From Ignavibacteria bacterium (GTDB taxonomy: Bacteria > Bacteroidota > Ignavibacteria > Kapaibacteriales > Kapaibacteriaceae): a stretch of 64,000 nucleotides of DNA. Positions 1 through 10,536 of the stretch are shown here, in pieces. Position 1 is the stretch's first letter, and each line of letters begins with the position of its first letter. The DNA is taken from contig CANMBE010000005.1 of the NCBI GenBank assembly GCA_947495975.1, positions 1 to 64,000 of the forward strand, written 5' to 3'. The position numbers and the translations under genes were made by a program. Under the pieces are notes generated by a model. It saw nothing but the letters and a program-made list of their open reading frames with translations, did no database searches and had not been told where the DNA came from.

Positions 1-168
1 TTCGTCACGGCGGTCATCGCGTGGTTCGTCACGGCGGTCATCGCGTGGTTCGACACGGCGGTCATCGCGTGGTTCGACACGGCGGTCATCGCGTGGTTCG
101 TCACGGCGGTCATCGCGTGGAGCATCACGGCGGTCATCGCGTGGTTCATCACGGCGGTCATCGCGTGG
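1..168. repeat. 24-bp tandem repeat, 7 copies visible, continuing off the left edge
   Basis: Unit ttcgtcacggcggtcatcgcgtgg at 1-24, 25-48, 49-72, 73-96, 97-120, 121-144, 145-168, with substitutions only in the first five bases. Confidence 0.95.
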
Positions 169-339
169 AGCTCGCCGGCCACGCGGTTCGCGTGCTCTAC
201 GAGGCTCTGGAGTTGGATCCGATTGCTCTATTGGCCCCGGTGTTTCGGCTGCCGGTTGAGCTTTTGATGATTTGCGAGCGCGGGATACACGAGGTGCACG
301 TTCCGGTGCTCCGTCTTGGGAGGTTGGGTCTTCAGCCAT
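1..339 (-). CDS. N-terminal part of a low-complexity Arg/Asp-rich protein, truncated at the left edge; possibly the disordered N-terminus of transcription termination factor Rho or an RNA helicase
   Basis: Minus-strand frame open from ATG (337-339) to base 1: MAEDPTSQDGAPERAPRVSRARKSSKAQPAAETPGPIEQSDPTPEPRRAREPRGRRAPRDDRRDEPRDDRRDAPRDDRRDE... Missing from the ORF track because no stop lies in the window. Product name is inference. Confidence 0.65.
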   Translation of the reverse strand, partial: MAEDPTSQDGAPERAPRVSRARKSSKAQPAAETPGPIEQSDPTPEPRRAREPRGRRAPRDDRRDEPRDDRRDAPRDDRRDEPRDDRRVEPRDDRRVEPRDDRRDEPRDDRRDE

Positions 340-563
340 TCGTAGGGGGGGGACAGCTAATAAAAAGTAACAATGCTGTTAGAACGTGGCAATGCCATCG
401 CTTATCAGTCAATCAATTGTGTGGTATGTTCCAGGGGCTACGTAAAGGTATCTACGCGTGTTTGCCTGTTGCGAACAGTGGAAAGATACACTAAAAATTC
501 GTCCCTTCTTCCTTATCCCGGGATAAATACGAGTGGAGCGTATTCCTTATATTCGTGGTTCAT

Positions 564-637
<74 letters not shown>

Positions 638-642
638 CATAA

Positions 643-673
643 AACGCCACGGTGGTTCTTCCTCCGTGGCGTT
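643..673 (+). terminator. Hairpin downstream of tRNA-His
   Basis: AACGCCACGG ... CCGTGGCGTT inverted repeat just after the tRNA; no strong T tract. Confidence 0.5.
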
Positions 674-709
674 CTCCGTTTGTGGTGGTGGTATCTTGCG
701 CTTACGACA

Positions 710-2413
710 ATGGTCACCTTCATTCTGCATACCCACCTTCCGTACGTACTCCATCATGGCAACTGGCCACATGGCAGTGACTGGTTGTGCGAGGCAGTTT
801 CAGAATGTTATGTGCCCTTGTTGCAGATGTGTGACAGACTCCTCGAAGACGGCATTCGCCCTGGACTCACATTCGATATCTCACCAGTGTTATGTGAGCA
901 GCTGTCCCATCCTGATTTTGCGCCTCTCTTTGAGAAGTATTGCGAAGAACACGCAGAGATGGCTCGTGTAGATAGATCTCACATGGAGCAGGAAGGGGCA
1001 CCTTCAGAAGTTATACAAATGTCTGAGTTGTGGGAATCATGGTACAGGCAATCGTGGGAAGATTTTAACGGTGTCTATGCCCATGACATTGTTGGGCAAT
1101 TGAAGAGGTTGCAAGACGTTGGGGCGATTGAGATAATGACGTGTGGCGTAACGCACGGATACCTTCCATTGTTGGCAGAAGATACAAGTGTTGATCTTCA
1201 GATAGATCTTGCCGTGCGTTCGTATATGCATCGGTTTGGACGCAAACCGCGCGGTATTTGGCTTCCTGAATGTGCGTATCGACCATCCTATCCGTGGCGA
1301 ACGTTACTGAACGTGCCGGCATATGAAGTAGCGCATAAACGGCTTGGAATAGAGCAGGTACTTTCCCGTCACGGCATAGAGTATTTCGTCACGGACGAAG
1401 CTGCACTCAACGGCGCGCAACCAATAGGCGTTCGTGGTCCAGATGGAACACGCACACAATATGAAGCCGTGTACGGCGCTGCAAGAGAGATACTCGATGA
1501 GCGAAGCACATTTGATTTGTTTCGAGTGAGCGGTGTAGACCACGGTGAAAGCGCCGCTGTCTTCACAAGAAATATGCAGATTGCCTTGCAGGTCTGGAGT
1601 GGAGAGTCGGGCTATCCAGGTGATCCCGACTATCTCGACTTTCACAAGAAATATTTCCGCTCGGGCGCACGGTATTGGCGAGTGACAGATGTGAAGGGAG
1701 ATATGGGTCTCAAACAACCATATGTTCCTGAATGGGCAGTAAACAAGGCTCTAGCTCACGCCGCACACTTCGTTGAAATTCTCGAGGTGTCTGTTAAGCA
1801 CAGAATGGCTGAAACAGACCGCGTTCCAACATTGTGCCTGCCGTTTGACACGGAGCTCTTTGGGCATTGGTGGTTTGAAGGACCAGTGTTTTTGGAGCAT
1901 GTTATACGTGGCATCAGCGCATCTTCACTTCTTCAAACATCTACAGCATCAGAACGACTCAATGATGTGCAACCGTCATGTGAAATTGCGCTTCCAGAAT
2001 CATCGTGGGGCAAGAATGGAAATGACAGCGTCTGGATGAATCCAGAAACACAATGGACATGGGAGAAAGAATACCTACTTGAACGTAGAATGAGATTGTT
2101 GTTTGAGAAACATCCGGTGCGTACGTGGGACGCTACGTTGCGAAGAATTGTAAAGAATGCCGTTCGGCAGCTTTTGCTGCTTCAATCATCGGATTGGCAA
2201 TTTCTTATCTCAACTTTTTCTGCAAAAGAGTACGCCGAGATGCGTTTTCATAACCATCTGGAGGATGCAAAACGACTTTGCGACCTCGTGGAGCGCTATG
2301 GTGTTTCTCGTAAACTTCGAGATATTGACGAGTCACTTCTGACTGCATGTGAACTACGTGATGGGATTTTTGACCACGAGCTTGATGAATACCTCTCCGA
2401 ATATGAAAGCTAG
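710..2413 (+). CDS. Glycoside hydrolase family 57 protein (DUF1957 / 1,4-alpha-glucan branching enzyme-like)
   Basis: Starts MVTFILHTHLPYVLHHGNWPHGSDWLCEAV (GH57 N-terminal motif); internal IWLPECAYRPSY and LPFDTELFGHWWFEGP are typical of this family. Confidence 0.88.
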   Translation: MVTFILHTHLPYVLHHGNWPHGSDWLCEAVSECYVPLLQMCDRLLEDGIRPGLTFDISPVLCEQLSHPDFAPLFEKYCEEHAEMARVDRSHMEQEGAPSEVIQMSELWESWYRQSWEDFNGVYAHDIVGQLKRLQDVGAIEIMTCGVTHGYLPLLAEDTSVDLQIDLAVRSYMHRFGRKPRGIWLPECAYRPSYPWRTLLNVPAYEVAHKRLGIEQVLSRHGIEYFVTDEAALNGAQPIGVRGPDGTRTQYEAVYGAAREILDERSTFDLFRVSGVDHGESAAVFTRNMQIALQVWSGESGYPGDPDYLDFHKKYFRSGARYWRVTDVKGDMGLKQPYVPEWAVNKALAHAAHFVEILEVSVKHRMAETDRVPTLCLPFDTELFGHWWFEGPVFLEHVIRGISASSLLQTSTASERLNDVQPSCEIALPESSWGKNGNDSVWMNPETQWTWEKEYLLERRMRLLFEKHPVRTWDATLRRIVKNAVRQLLLLQSSDWQFLISTFSAKEYAEMRFHNHLEDAKRLCDLVERYGVSRKLRDIDESLLTACELRDGIFDHELDEYLSEYES

Positions 2414-3299
2414 TTTGTCCCTTGTAGTTGTGATCGCAAAACAAATGCGAGTGTATCAGTGGGTGAAGAATATACTCCTCTTTGTTCCGCTTGCACTTGC
2501 ACATCGCCTAACGGATGCACATGCATTGCTCATGTGTGTTTTAGGTTTTGTTGCATTTAGCTGTGCAGCGTCAGCCGTCTATATAACTAACGATCTCATT
2601 GACATAGAGCATGACCGCGCACATCCAAGGAAACGGGATAGACCCCTCGCGGCTGGGCTTATCACTGTACCGGCAGCAATTCTACTCGCAGTAACGCTGC
2701 TCTTTGTTGCATCATACATTGCGATAGCATTTATGCCATCAGCATGTATCTTCTGGTTGGGATTCTACGCGGTGGTTACAACAGTATATTCGTTGTTGCT
2801 CAAGCGTTTGGTCTTAGTAGATGTTATTGCGCTTGCTGGACTCTATTCATTGCGGATGGCTGCTGGGGGCGCGGCGGCCGAAATCGCCGTTTCACCATGG
2901 TTACTTGGATTCTCACTCTTCCTCTTTATGAGTTTGGCCTTCTTGAAGAGATATACCGAATTGCTCGATACAATTGAACGAGATGGACGCACTGTGTCTG
3001 GACGTGGCTACCACGCAGGAGATGCTGACTTTGTATTGGTAGCTGGTGCTTCACTTGGATTTGTTGCCGTTCTTGTTTTTACGCTTTATGTAAATGGACC
3101 ACAAGTGCAATCGCTCTATACTCGTCCGTATCTCATGTGGTTGATAGCTCCTTGCCTTGTGTATTGGCTAAGCAGCCTGTGGTTGACTGCTCATCGTGGT
3201 GGTATGCATGATGACCCGATTGTGTTTGCTGCTCGCGACACGTCTTCATGGGCTGTAGGGGCTGCAATTGCCGTTATCGCTATTGCCGCTTCAATGTAA
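2403..3299 (+). CDS. UbiA-family prenyltransferase, decaprenyl-phosphate phosphoribosyltransferase-like
   Basis: MRVYQWVKNILLFVPLALAHRL, NDLIDIEHDRAHPRKRDRPLAAG (Asp-rich motif), multiple TM segments; followed by DprE1/DprE2-like genes. Confidence 0.8.
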   Translation: MKASLSLVVVIAKQMRVYQWVKNILLFVPLALAHRLTDAHALLMCVLGFVAFSCAASAVYITNDLIDIEHDRAHPRKRDRPLAAGLITVPAAILLAVTLLFVASYIAIAFMPSACIFWLGFYAVVTTVYSLLLKRLVLVDVIALAGLYSLRMAAGGAAAEIAVSPWLLGFSLFLFMSLAFLKRYTELLDTIERDGRTVSGRGYHAGDADFVLVAGASLGFVAVLVFTLYVNGPQVQSLYTRPYLMWLIAPCLVYWLSSLWLTAHRGGMHDDPIVFAARDTSSWAVGAAIAVIAIAASM

Positions 3300-4621
3300 T
3301 GCAGTCACGTGAATCACAATCATGGGGACGCTATCCACATGCAACACCCCACAACATCCTCGATGTAGCGTGGCCACGTGATGTGGACGTAGCCAACCAA
3401 TCAGAAACATTGTTGGCGTATGGACTTGGCAGGTCCTACGGTGATGTGTGCCTCAACGATGGCGGAACTATTCTACGTATGTCGCATTGCGATCGCGTAC
3501 TTGGATTCGATACCCAAACGGGACGCATCAGAGCGGAATCTGGACTCTCTATAGCAGACCTCCTCGCAATTGTTATTCAACATGGTTGGTTTGTTCCTGT
3601 CACACCCGGAACAAAGTATGTGACACTTGGTGGTGCTGTTGCGAATGACATTCACGGAAAAAATCATCATCGTGTTGGTACATTCGGATGCCACGTAGTT
3701 GGATTTGAAGTGGTGCGATCAGATGGTTCTTGCAAGGTATGTACGCAGGCAGAAAATTCTGATTTGTTCGCTGCAACAATTGGTGGACTTGGACTCACTG
3801 GACTTATCACATGGGTTGAAATTCAACTTCAGCGCATTTCATCGCGGCTGATCAACGAAGAGAGTCTAAAGGTTGGCTCTTTGAAAGAGGTTGTTGCTGC
3901 TATCGAAGAGTCGGACGCTGTGTGGGACTACACCGTGAGTTGGATTGATGTAACGCAAACAGGCGCATACATGGGTAGGGGACTTGTTCTGCGCGGTGCG
4001 TTCTCTTCAGTTCCAGACCTCACCTTGCATCTGAAACCTGCGAAACCCCTGATCACAATTCCGATGAATGCGCCACAATGGTTGCTGAGCAGACCAACCA
4101 TCAGGGTTTTCAATTCTTTGTGGTACAACCGGCAACAATCGCGAGTAAAAAGTAGACTCATTGATCTTGAGCCGTTCTTCTACCCGTTGGATTCCATTGC
4201 GCAATGGAATCTGCTCTATGGAAAACGAGGCATGTTGCAATATCAATGTGTTGTTCCTTCAAGCGGAGGAGTAGAAGTGATGCATGAAATTCTCAAAGTA
4301 ATGCAACGAGGCAAAGTCTCATCATTTCTTGCTGTAGTGAAGAAATTTGGGAACATCGCATCTCCAGGTTTGATGTCATTCCCAATTCCGGGATTGACCC
4401 TAACGCTCGATATGCCCAATACTGGCCAGCGTTTGTTTGAGACTCTTGATCGATGTGACGAGCTCGTACTGCAGGCTGGAGGGCGTGTGTATGCTGCTAA
4501 GGACGCACGTGTACGAGGTGAGACGTTCCGAGCAATGTATCCGCAACTACCATCTTTCATTCCATTCATCGATCCAGCTTTTTCTAGTTCATTCTGGCGA
4601 CGCATTCAATCAGATCATTAA
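3299..4621 (+). CDS. FAD-binding oxidoreductase, DprE1-like (decaprenylphosphoryl-beta-D-ribose 2-oxidase family)
   Basis: YGLGRSYGDVCLNDGG, PGTKYVTLGGAVANDIHGKNHHRVGTFG, and GRVYAAKDARVRGETFRAMYPQLPSF are DprE1-type motifs; start overlaps UbiA stop (TAATG). Confidence 0.87.
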   Translation: MQSRESQSWGRYPHATPHNILDVAWPRDVDVANQSETLLAYGLGRSYGDVCLNDGGTILRMSHCDRVLGFDTQTGRIRAESGLSIADLLAIVIQHGWFVPVTPGTKYVTLGGAVANDIHGKNHHRVGTFGCHVVGFEVVRSDGSCKVCTQAENSDLFAATIGGLGLTGLITWVEIQLQRISSRLINEESLKVGSLKEVVAAIEESDAVWDYTVSWIDVTQTGAYMGRGLVLRGAFSSVPDLTLHLKPAKPLITIPMNAPQWLLSRPTIRVFNSLWYNRQQSRVKSRLIDLEPFFYPLDSIAQWNLLYGKRGMLQYQCVVPSSGGVEVMHEILKVMQRGKVSSFLAVVKKFGNIASPGLMSFPIPGLTLTLDMPNTGQRLFETLDRCDELVLQAGGRVYAAKDARVRGETFRAMYPQLPSFIPFIDPAFSSSFWRRIQSDH

Positions 4622-4630
4622 GGACGTTTT

Positions 4631-5377
4631 GTGAGACTAGACGTATCAACTATGGTGATCATCGGCGCAACATCTGCTATCGCACACGGTGTAGCGAGAC
4701 TTTATGCAGAACGTGGCATTACATTCTTCCTTGTTGGCCGAAATGAAGAACATCTGAGGGCGATGGCATCAGACCTCGTAGCACGCGGTGCAAAAGGGGC
4801 GAACGTTTACATAGCTGACCTTCGTATGCGTGATGTGCATGCTGACATTGTTCGGCAATCACTAGCAGATCTTGGTACGGTTGACGTTGTGTTCATCGCG
4901 CATGGAACAATGCCGGATCAACGCGAGCTCAACACTGACGTTGATGCAACTCTCGATTGCTTCATGACAAATGCCGTAAGTATAGTATCGATTTCACACA
5001 GATACGCGACTGCTCTAGAGGCTCAGGGGAGTGGATCCTTGGTTGTGTTATCCTCTGTTGCCGGCGAACGTGGAAGACAAAGTAACTACACATATGGATC
5101 GGCAAAGGCAGCTGTTACTGCATACTACTCAGGGCTGCGGGCACGTTTAGCACCAAAGGGTGTGCATGTGTTAACTGTGAAGCCTGGTCCTGTTGATACG
5201 CCCATGACATCTGGCCTTGCCATGCCTCTGAAAGCAACCGTTGGCGTTGTGGCATCGGATATCGCACGTGGAATTGACAAGCGTGTGAACGTTCTTTATA
5301 CACCCGGCGTGTGGCGACTTGTCATGGCAGTCGTCCGCGCCCTTCCTGAAAGCATTTTTATGAAACTCAAATTCTAA
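4631..5377 (+). CDS. SDR-family oxidoreductase, DprE2-like
   Basis: GATSAIAHGVARLYAERG Rossmann motif, SSVAGERGRQSNYTYGSAKAAV (YxxxK), C-terminus typical of DprE2; GTG start. Confidence 0.82.
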   Translation: MRLDVSTMVIIGATSAIAHGVARLYAERGITFFLVGRNEEHLRAMASDLVARGAKGANVYIADLRMRDVHADIVRQSLADLGTVDVVFIAHGTMPDQRELNTDVDATLDCFMTNAVSIVSISHRYATALEAQGSGSLVVLSSVAGERGRQSNYTYGSAKAAVTAYYSGLRARLAPKGVHVLTVKPGPVDTPMTSGLAMPLKATVGVVASDIARGIDKRVNVLYTPGVWRLVMAVVRALPESIFMKLKF

Positions 5378-5397
5378 CGTAGTTCTATACAAACGCA

Positions 5398-5431
5398 AAA
5401 CGGCCAAACACAGAAATGCGTTTGGCCGTTT
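5398..5431. terminator. Bidirectional intrinsic terminator between convergent genes
   Basis: AAACGGCCAAAC acagaaatgc GTTTGGCCGTTT followed by T-rich sequence. Confidence 0.8.
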
Positions 5432-5509
5432 ATATATAGATCTCGTGAGAATTTCCAATTGCCATATACAACATTGACGTAGAACTCAGACAACGCACAG
5501 TGTGCTCCG

Positions 5510-7549
5510 TTACAGAGAGTTCAGCGCAAGACCATCGGGGTTAGTTCCTTGATCCTTTGCCTGCTCAGGAGATGTGGCTTGCGCAGACGTCTTCATCTTT
5601 TCGCGGAATGAAGCAACATCTTTGATGATTGGAGGCAGCTCTTCATTTCTGATCAGCACGTCAAGCTCACTACCATCAAGAATTTCGCGCTCAACAAGAG
5701 CTTTTGAGCAACGATGGAGAAGCTCAATATTATCGCGCATGAGTTGTTCTGCTTTGTGCTCAGACTCAACAATAATTCTACGAACCTCACCATCGATCGA
5801 TCGTGCAGTTTCCTCAGAGTGATCGCGAGGTTGAGAAATCTCACGGCCAAGAAATACTTCGTCATGATGACTTGCATATCGAACGGGTCCAATGAGATCG
5901 CTCATGCCAAACTCACACACCATTTTCTTTGCAATAGTGGTTGCGCGCTCAAGGTCATTAGATGCACCAGTGTTTAGCTGATCAAAAACGACACGCTCTG
6001 CCGCGCGGCCTGCAAGGAGCATAACGAGTCTCGTCTCAAGTTGATCACGACTCATCGTGTGCATCTCTTCGTTAGGCAGGTAGGACGTAACACCAAGCGC
6101 ACGCCCACGAGGGATGATCGTAACCTTGTGTACCTCATCTCCATGCTTTAACAACTTGCCAGCAAGTGCATGGCCAATTTCATGATAGGCAGTTGTTTCT
6201 TTCTCTTTGTCGCTCATGACCATGCTCTTGCGCTCCACTCCCATTAAGACCTTGTCCTTTGCATTCTCAAAGTCATACATCGTTACGTCTATGCTATTGC
6301 GGCGTGCTGCCAACAATGCTGCTTCGTTTACAAGGTTTGCGAGATCTGCACCACTCATTCCGGGGGTACTCTTGGCAATGATCTCAAGGTTGACATCTTT
6401 ACTAATTGGTACTTTTCTTGTGTGAACTTTTAAAATGCCAAGGCGTCCAAGAACATCTGGACGGTCAACAACAACTTGTCGGTCAAAACGGCCTGGCCTC
6501 AGAAGTGCGGGATCAAGTACGTCTGGGCGGTTCGTTGCGGCAATAATGATGATACCTGAGTTCTGCTCAAATCCATCCATTTCAACGAGCAATTGATTGA
6601 GTGTTTGCTCACGTTCATCGTGACCTCCGCCAACTCCTGCGCCACGGTGGCGCCCAACAGCATCGATTTCGTCGATGAATACAATACACGGGGATTGCTT
6701 CTTTGCCTGCTCAAACAGATCGCGAACGCGGCTTGCACCAACGCCCACGAACATTTCTACAAACTCAGCGCCAGATATAGTGAAGAAGGGAACACCTGCT
6801 TCACCAGCCACGGCGCGCGCAAGCAAAGTCTTTCCAGTTCCAGGAGGTCCGAGTAGAAGCACTCCACGTGGGATCTTTCCACCAAGGCGGGTAAACCGAC
6901 TAGGGTCACGAAGAAACTCAACGATCTCTCGAAGCTCTTCCTTGGCCTCATCAGCTCCAGCAACGTCTGTAAAATTGATCTGCAGATTTGCTTCAGTGAG
7001 AAGACGGGCTTTGCTCTTACCAAATGAGAAAATATTCTTGCCACCACCACCGCCCATTTGCATTCTGCGGCTGATAAAAAAGAAGGCAACAATCAAAAGC
7101 ACCCAAGGAAGGAACTGTACAATCGAAACCCACCACGGTGAATCACCACTTTCGTATGACCAACCTATCCCATGTTCGCGCCACAACGCCTCGCTTTGGG
7201 AGTCAACTACGCCAAGCTTCGTACGAAAGTTCTTTACATCTATCGTTCGGTTGTCGCGCTGAATTGTAATTGCCTCCTTTAACGTGCCATGGAATTCAAA
7301 GTCATTCAATTGAGTCTTGGTGACCGTGGCGTATTGCACACGATCTGCCTTGACAACTTCCATGTATTCGTTGAAGGTGAGTTGGAACTCTTGTCTCTGA
7401 CCATTGGACATGAGCATACCAATCATAACGAGAGAGACAAGGATGCCTACCCATATCAGAACATTGCGTAAAACGCGTGATACGGTAAGATCGTTGTCAT
7501 CTTCAGAGTCGCGCTTTGGGCGCTGCGGGCTTTGGGGATTTCCATTCAT
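5510..7549 (-). CDS. ftsH: ATP-dependent zinc metalloprotease FtsH
   Basis: Two TM segments, [48 protein letters not shown] (HEXGH). Confidence 0.98.
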   Translation of the reverse strand: MNGNPQSPQRPKRDSEDDNDLTVSRVLRNVLIWVGILVSLVMIGMLMSNGQRQEFQLTFNEYMEVVKADRVQYATVTKTQLNDFEFHGTLKEAITIQRDNRTIDVKNFRTKLGVVDSQSEALWREHGIGWSYESGDSPWWVSIVQFLPWVLLIVAFFFISRRMQMGGGGGKNIFSFGKSKARLLTEANLQINFTDVAGADEAKEELREIVEFLRDPSRFTRLGGKIPRGVLLLGPPGTGKTLLARAVAGEAGVPFFTISGAEFVEMFVGVGASRVRDLFEQAKKQSPCIVFIDEIDAVGRHRGAGVGGGHDEREQTLNQLLVEMDGFEQNSGIIIIAATNRPDVLDPALLRPGRFDRQVVVDRPDVLGRLGILKVHTRKVPISKDVNLEIIAKSTPGMSGADLANLVNEAALLAARRNSIDVTMYDFENAKDKVLMGVERKSMVMSDKEKETTAYHEIGHALAGKLLKHGDEVHKVTIIPRGRALGVTSYLPNEEMHTMSRDQLETRLVMLLAGRAAERVVFDQLNTGASNDLERATTIAKKMVCEFGMSDLIGPVRYASHHDEVFLGREISQPRDHSEETARSIDGEVRRIIVESEHKAEQLMRDNIELLHRCSKALVEREILDGSELDVLIRNEELPPIIKDVASFREKMKTSAQATSPEQAKDQGTNPDGLALNSL

Positions 7550-7577
7550 AAGCGCTTTGACGTGTGGTGAGGGTTTT

Positions 7578-8156
7578 TCATGCTGAGGTGTCGTCCGCTG
7601 CTACCCAAATCGCATCGAGCTGGCGTCCTTGGCCGGCATAATCCATGCCATAGCCAACAACAAAGTTGGGTGCAATTTCGCGACCAACATAGTCGATAGC
7701 CGTGGGTGTATCACTATGCACTGTAGGTTTGCTAAGCAGGGCAGCAATCGTTACGCTTTTGGGCTGGAGCCCGCGAAGGAGCTTCATAAGCTCTCGAATC
7801 GTGGTTCCTGTGTCTACGATGTCCTCGATTACCATCACGTTCCTATTAGCAACTTCCGTAAAGAGACCTTCAATAGAGAGGGCTCCGGAGCTGGCCATGG
7901 CATTCCCATAACTAGATGCCTTGGTAAACTCAACGGTTACGGGCACCTTTAGCTGACGGATGAGATCGGAGGCAAAAACCATTGCCCCTTTGAGGATCAC
8001 AAGAATTATAATCTCTTCACCGGCAAAATCTTGATTGATGCGAGCCGCGATGCCGCTAACCATATCCTCGATCTCCTCGCGGTGGATATATGGTCTAAAC
8101 GTCCTATCGTGAACTCGAATTCGGTGATCGGGCGATATGATGTCGTTTTCCTTCAT
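7578..8156 (-). CDS. hpt: Hypoxanthine phosphoribosyltransferase
   Basis: [25 protein letters not shown] motif, [21 protein letters not shown]; conserved tilS-hpt-ftsH order. Confidence 0.95.
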   Translation of the reverse strand: MKENDIISPDHRIRVHDRTFRPYIHREEIEDMVSGIAARINQDFAGEEIIILVILKGAMVFASDLIRQLKVPVTVEFTKASSYGNAMASSGALSIEGLFTEVANRNVMVIEDIVDTGTTIRELMKLLRGLQPKSVTIAALLSKPTVHSDTPTAIDYVGREIAPNFVVGYGMDYAGQGRQLDAIWVAADDTSA

Positions 8157-9520
8157 GTACTCACTCTTAGGATCAAAATTTCTGTTGTGGTAGACGTAAT
8201 TCGCGTGCGCTCAGCGGACCGGGCACCACAGACCCAAAGAATGCCCTCGTCATCGCACACAACCCGCACAGAACGCCGTGTAGCATGTGGGATGCGAAGA
8301 TTTGTCAACAGATCACTCACCAAAACGGATCCATCAAACCCAAAAGGTGTGAAGCGGTCGCCATCCTGCCATGTACGCCATAGGAGTGCCCCACGAATTG
8401 ACCGAAGATCTATGTATGCAATCTGTGCATCAGCGTGCGGATGAATGTCCTCGGACCTGCGCTTCTGAACTTCTAATGTCTGCGAACCCGCAACATATAC
8501 CCCATCATCATGGATAACAACATACGATGGCAGGGGATTGCGTTCATATGCTTGAATGATGATATGTTCTCGCTCGCGTAATGCGCTGCGCCCGTCGCTT
8601 AAAGACGCACGAGACCCTACTTCGGCATCAAGGAGACTTGTAAGCCGAAGCACATCGGCGTACGAATTGTTCATCGCAGTTCTAAAAAGTTCCCGAACCA
8701 AACCGCGAGGTAACCCATGCATCGCGTCAATCAAAAACACGCATGTGTCATCTGTCTCAAATCGAACAATCGATGGTAATAACTCCTCGATCACTTTTTG
8801 CAGGACACTATTGGCATCGCGCACAAGTTCGCTTGACCGCAAAATTCGCGCCGTTACTGCTGGACCAAATACCGTTCGCATTGCTGGTAAAATTTCGGCG
8901 CGAACTTTATTGCGTAGATAATGTAGGTCAGAATTGCTAGAATCTTCCCGCCATTGTAAGCCCCATACCTCAGCTGCATTTTTTATGTGTGAGCGAGATA
9001 CTGTGAGCAGGGGGCGAATCAATCGCACACCGTTTTCAAGTTCACGTTCTGGTGGGATACCACTCAACCCTTGCGTACCGCTGCCTCGAGCCACGTTCAT
9101 AAGCATGGTCTCTGCATTGTCATCCATATTGTGTGCCGTTAACACAACGTTTGCGCCTCGATCACGTGCTACCTTCGTCAAAAACGCATATCGTAGTTCG
9201 CGAGCAGCACCTTCAATGCCGAGCCCGGTTGCACGTGCATGACGTGTTACATCAAGTCTGTCGCATGAGAATGGAGTGCCATGTGATTTTGCAATTGATG
9301 CAACAAATCGCTCGTCATCATCTGATTCTGCACCACGCAATGCATGATTTGCATGTGCAACGCTTAAAGTGATATTGTTCTCAGCAGCCAAGAGCGTGAT
9401 AGTGTGCAACAACACAACACTATCTACTCCACCACTCACAGCAATAACTACATGTTGATCAGTGATGTGAAAGCGATGGATTGCCGAACGAACTTCGGAA
9501 GCAAGATCATCAGGAGTCAT
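8153..9520 (-). CDS. tilS: tRNA(Ile)-lysidine synthetase
   Basis: VVIAVSGGVDSVVLLH PP-loop, VAHANHALRG, LTAHNMDDNAETMLMNVARGSG, C-terminal TilS domain. Confidence 0.96.
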   Translation of the reverse strand: MTPDDLASEVRSAIHRFHITDQHVVIAVSGGVDSVVLLHTITLLAAENNITLSVAHANHALRGAESDDDERFVASIAKSHGTPFSCDRLDVTRHARATGLGIEGAARELRYAFLTKVARDRGANVVLTAHNMDDNAETMLMNVARGSGTQGLSGIPPERELENGVRLIRPLLTVSRSHIKNAAEVWGLQWREDSSNSDLHYLRNKVRAEILPAMRTVFGPAVTARILRSSELVRDANSVLQKVIEELLPSIVRFETDDTCVFLIDAMHGLPRGLVRELFRTAMNNSYADVLRLTSLLDAEVGSRASLSDGRSALREREHIIIQAYERNPLPSYVVIHDDGVYVAGSQTLEVQKRRSEDIHPHADAQIAYIDLRSIRGALLWRTWQDGDRFTPFGFDGSVLVSDLLTNLRIPHATRRSVRVVCDDEGILWVCGARSAERTRITSTTTEILILRVST

Positions 9521-10500
9521 ACTACCACATCAGCAAGCGCGGCCATCTCATCTGCAAAAAGCATCATTCGGTCTTCAACCTCTTGGTAGGTTTCAAAGCG
9601 GACCACGTCTTGCCTGCAAAATGAGTTGTTGGGAAGCCCCTTGAGATATCCACCATAATGCTTGCGAAACTCGTGAATGGCGCGTCGAGGTGATTTGTAT
9701 TCGAGTTCAAGCCGAAGATGTTCGAGACATGTTCTGATGCGTTCAGCAGGTAGGACAGGTGTATACGATCCCGTTTCCATGAATTCTTTTGCATGTGCAA
9801 AGAGAAATGGATGGCCAATTGCTGCTCGGCCGATCATAACGGCATCGGCTCCGGTCTCATCAAAAGCACGTTTTACGTCTTCTGGGGTCTTGATATCACC
9901 GTTCACAATTACGGGGATATCAACCACTGCCTTGATCTTTGGAATCCAGGTCCAGTCAGCATTTCCATCGTGACCCATATCTCGAGTGCGGCAATGCACA
10001 GTAAGGGCGGCTGCGCCGGCGTCCTGCATCATCTTGGCTACCTCTACGATCACAATAGAATCGCTCGACCACCCCAGACGGGTTTTAACAGTAACGGGTT
10101 TTTTGACAGCATCTACAAGCAACCGGGTTAGCTTTTGCATCTGGGCGGGGTCTTTGAGAAGGGCAGCGCCAGCATTTCGCACTACCACATTCTTAACCCA
10201 GCAGCCAAAGTTGATGTCGATAAAGTCTGGCCCCGCCTCCTCGGCTCTGCGCGCTGCTTCTACCATGACGTCTTCATCGCCCCCAAAAATTTGGATAGCA
10301 ACGGGACGCTCTTCCTCTGCAAGCCGCAATTTCTCCATCGAGCGCCGTGCGTCTCGGATAAGCCCATCACTAGAAATGAACTCTGTGTAGACAATATCGG
10401 CCCCGTACCGCCTACAAATGAGCCGGAACGGGAGATCGGTAACGTCCTCCATGGGGGCCAGCAGAATCCCCTTGTCTACGTCGATGTTGCCAATTCGCAT
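9517..10500 (-). CDS. dusB: tRNA-dihydrouridine synthase
   Basis: LLAPMEDVTDLPFRLICRRYGADIVYTEFIS, FIDINFGCWVKNVVVRNAGAALLKDP, VTVKTRLGW, NGDIKTPEDV. Confidence 0.95.
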   Translation of the reverse strand: MRIGNIDVDKGILLAPMEDVTDLPFRLICRRYGADIVYTEFISSDGLIRDARRSMEKLRLAEEERPVAIQIFGGDEDVMVEAARRAEEAGPDFIDINFGCWVKNVVVRNAGAALLKDPAQMQKLTRLLVDAVKKPVTVKTRLGWSSDSIVIVEVAKMMQDAGAAALTVHCRTRDMGHDGNADWTWIPKIKAVVDIPVIVNGDIKTPEDVKRAFDETGADAVMIGRAAIGHPFLFAHAKEFMETGSYTPVLPAERIRTCLEHLRLELEYKSPRRAIHEFRKHYGGYLKGLPNNSFCRQDVVRFETYQEVEDRMMLFADEMAALADVVV

Positions 10501-10536
10501 AGTGCAAAACTACAATAGAGAGGGGGCTGGTAGGCC

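Noticed and set aside
1-168. CRISPR array
   Set aside because: Units are contiguous with no spacers and are in-frame coding repeats.
21-494. Plus-strand ORF with HGGHRVV repeats (157 aa)
   Set aside because: It is the antisense reading of the repeat-bearing minus CDS; the minus frame gives a coherent protein, while the plus tail is compositionally implausible and crosses intergenic DNA.
6675-7262. 195-aa plus ORF antisense to ftsH
   Set aside because: Entirely inside the well-supported ftsH gene; Ser/Arg-rich composition typical of antisense reading.
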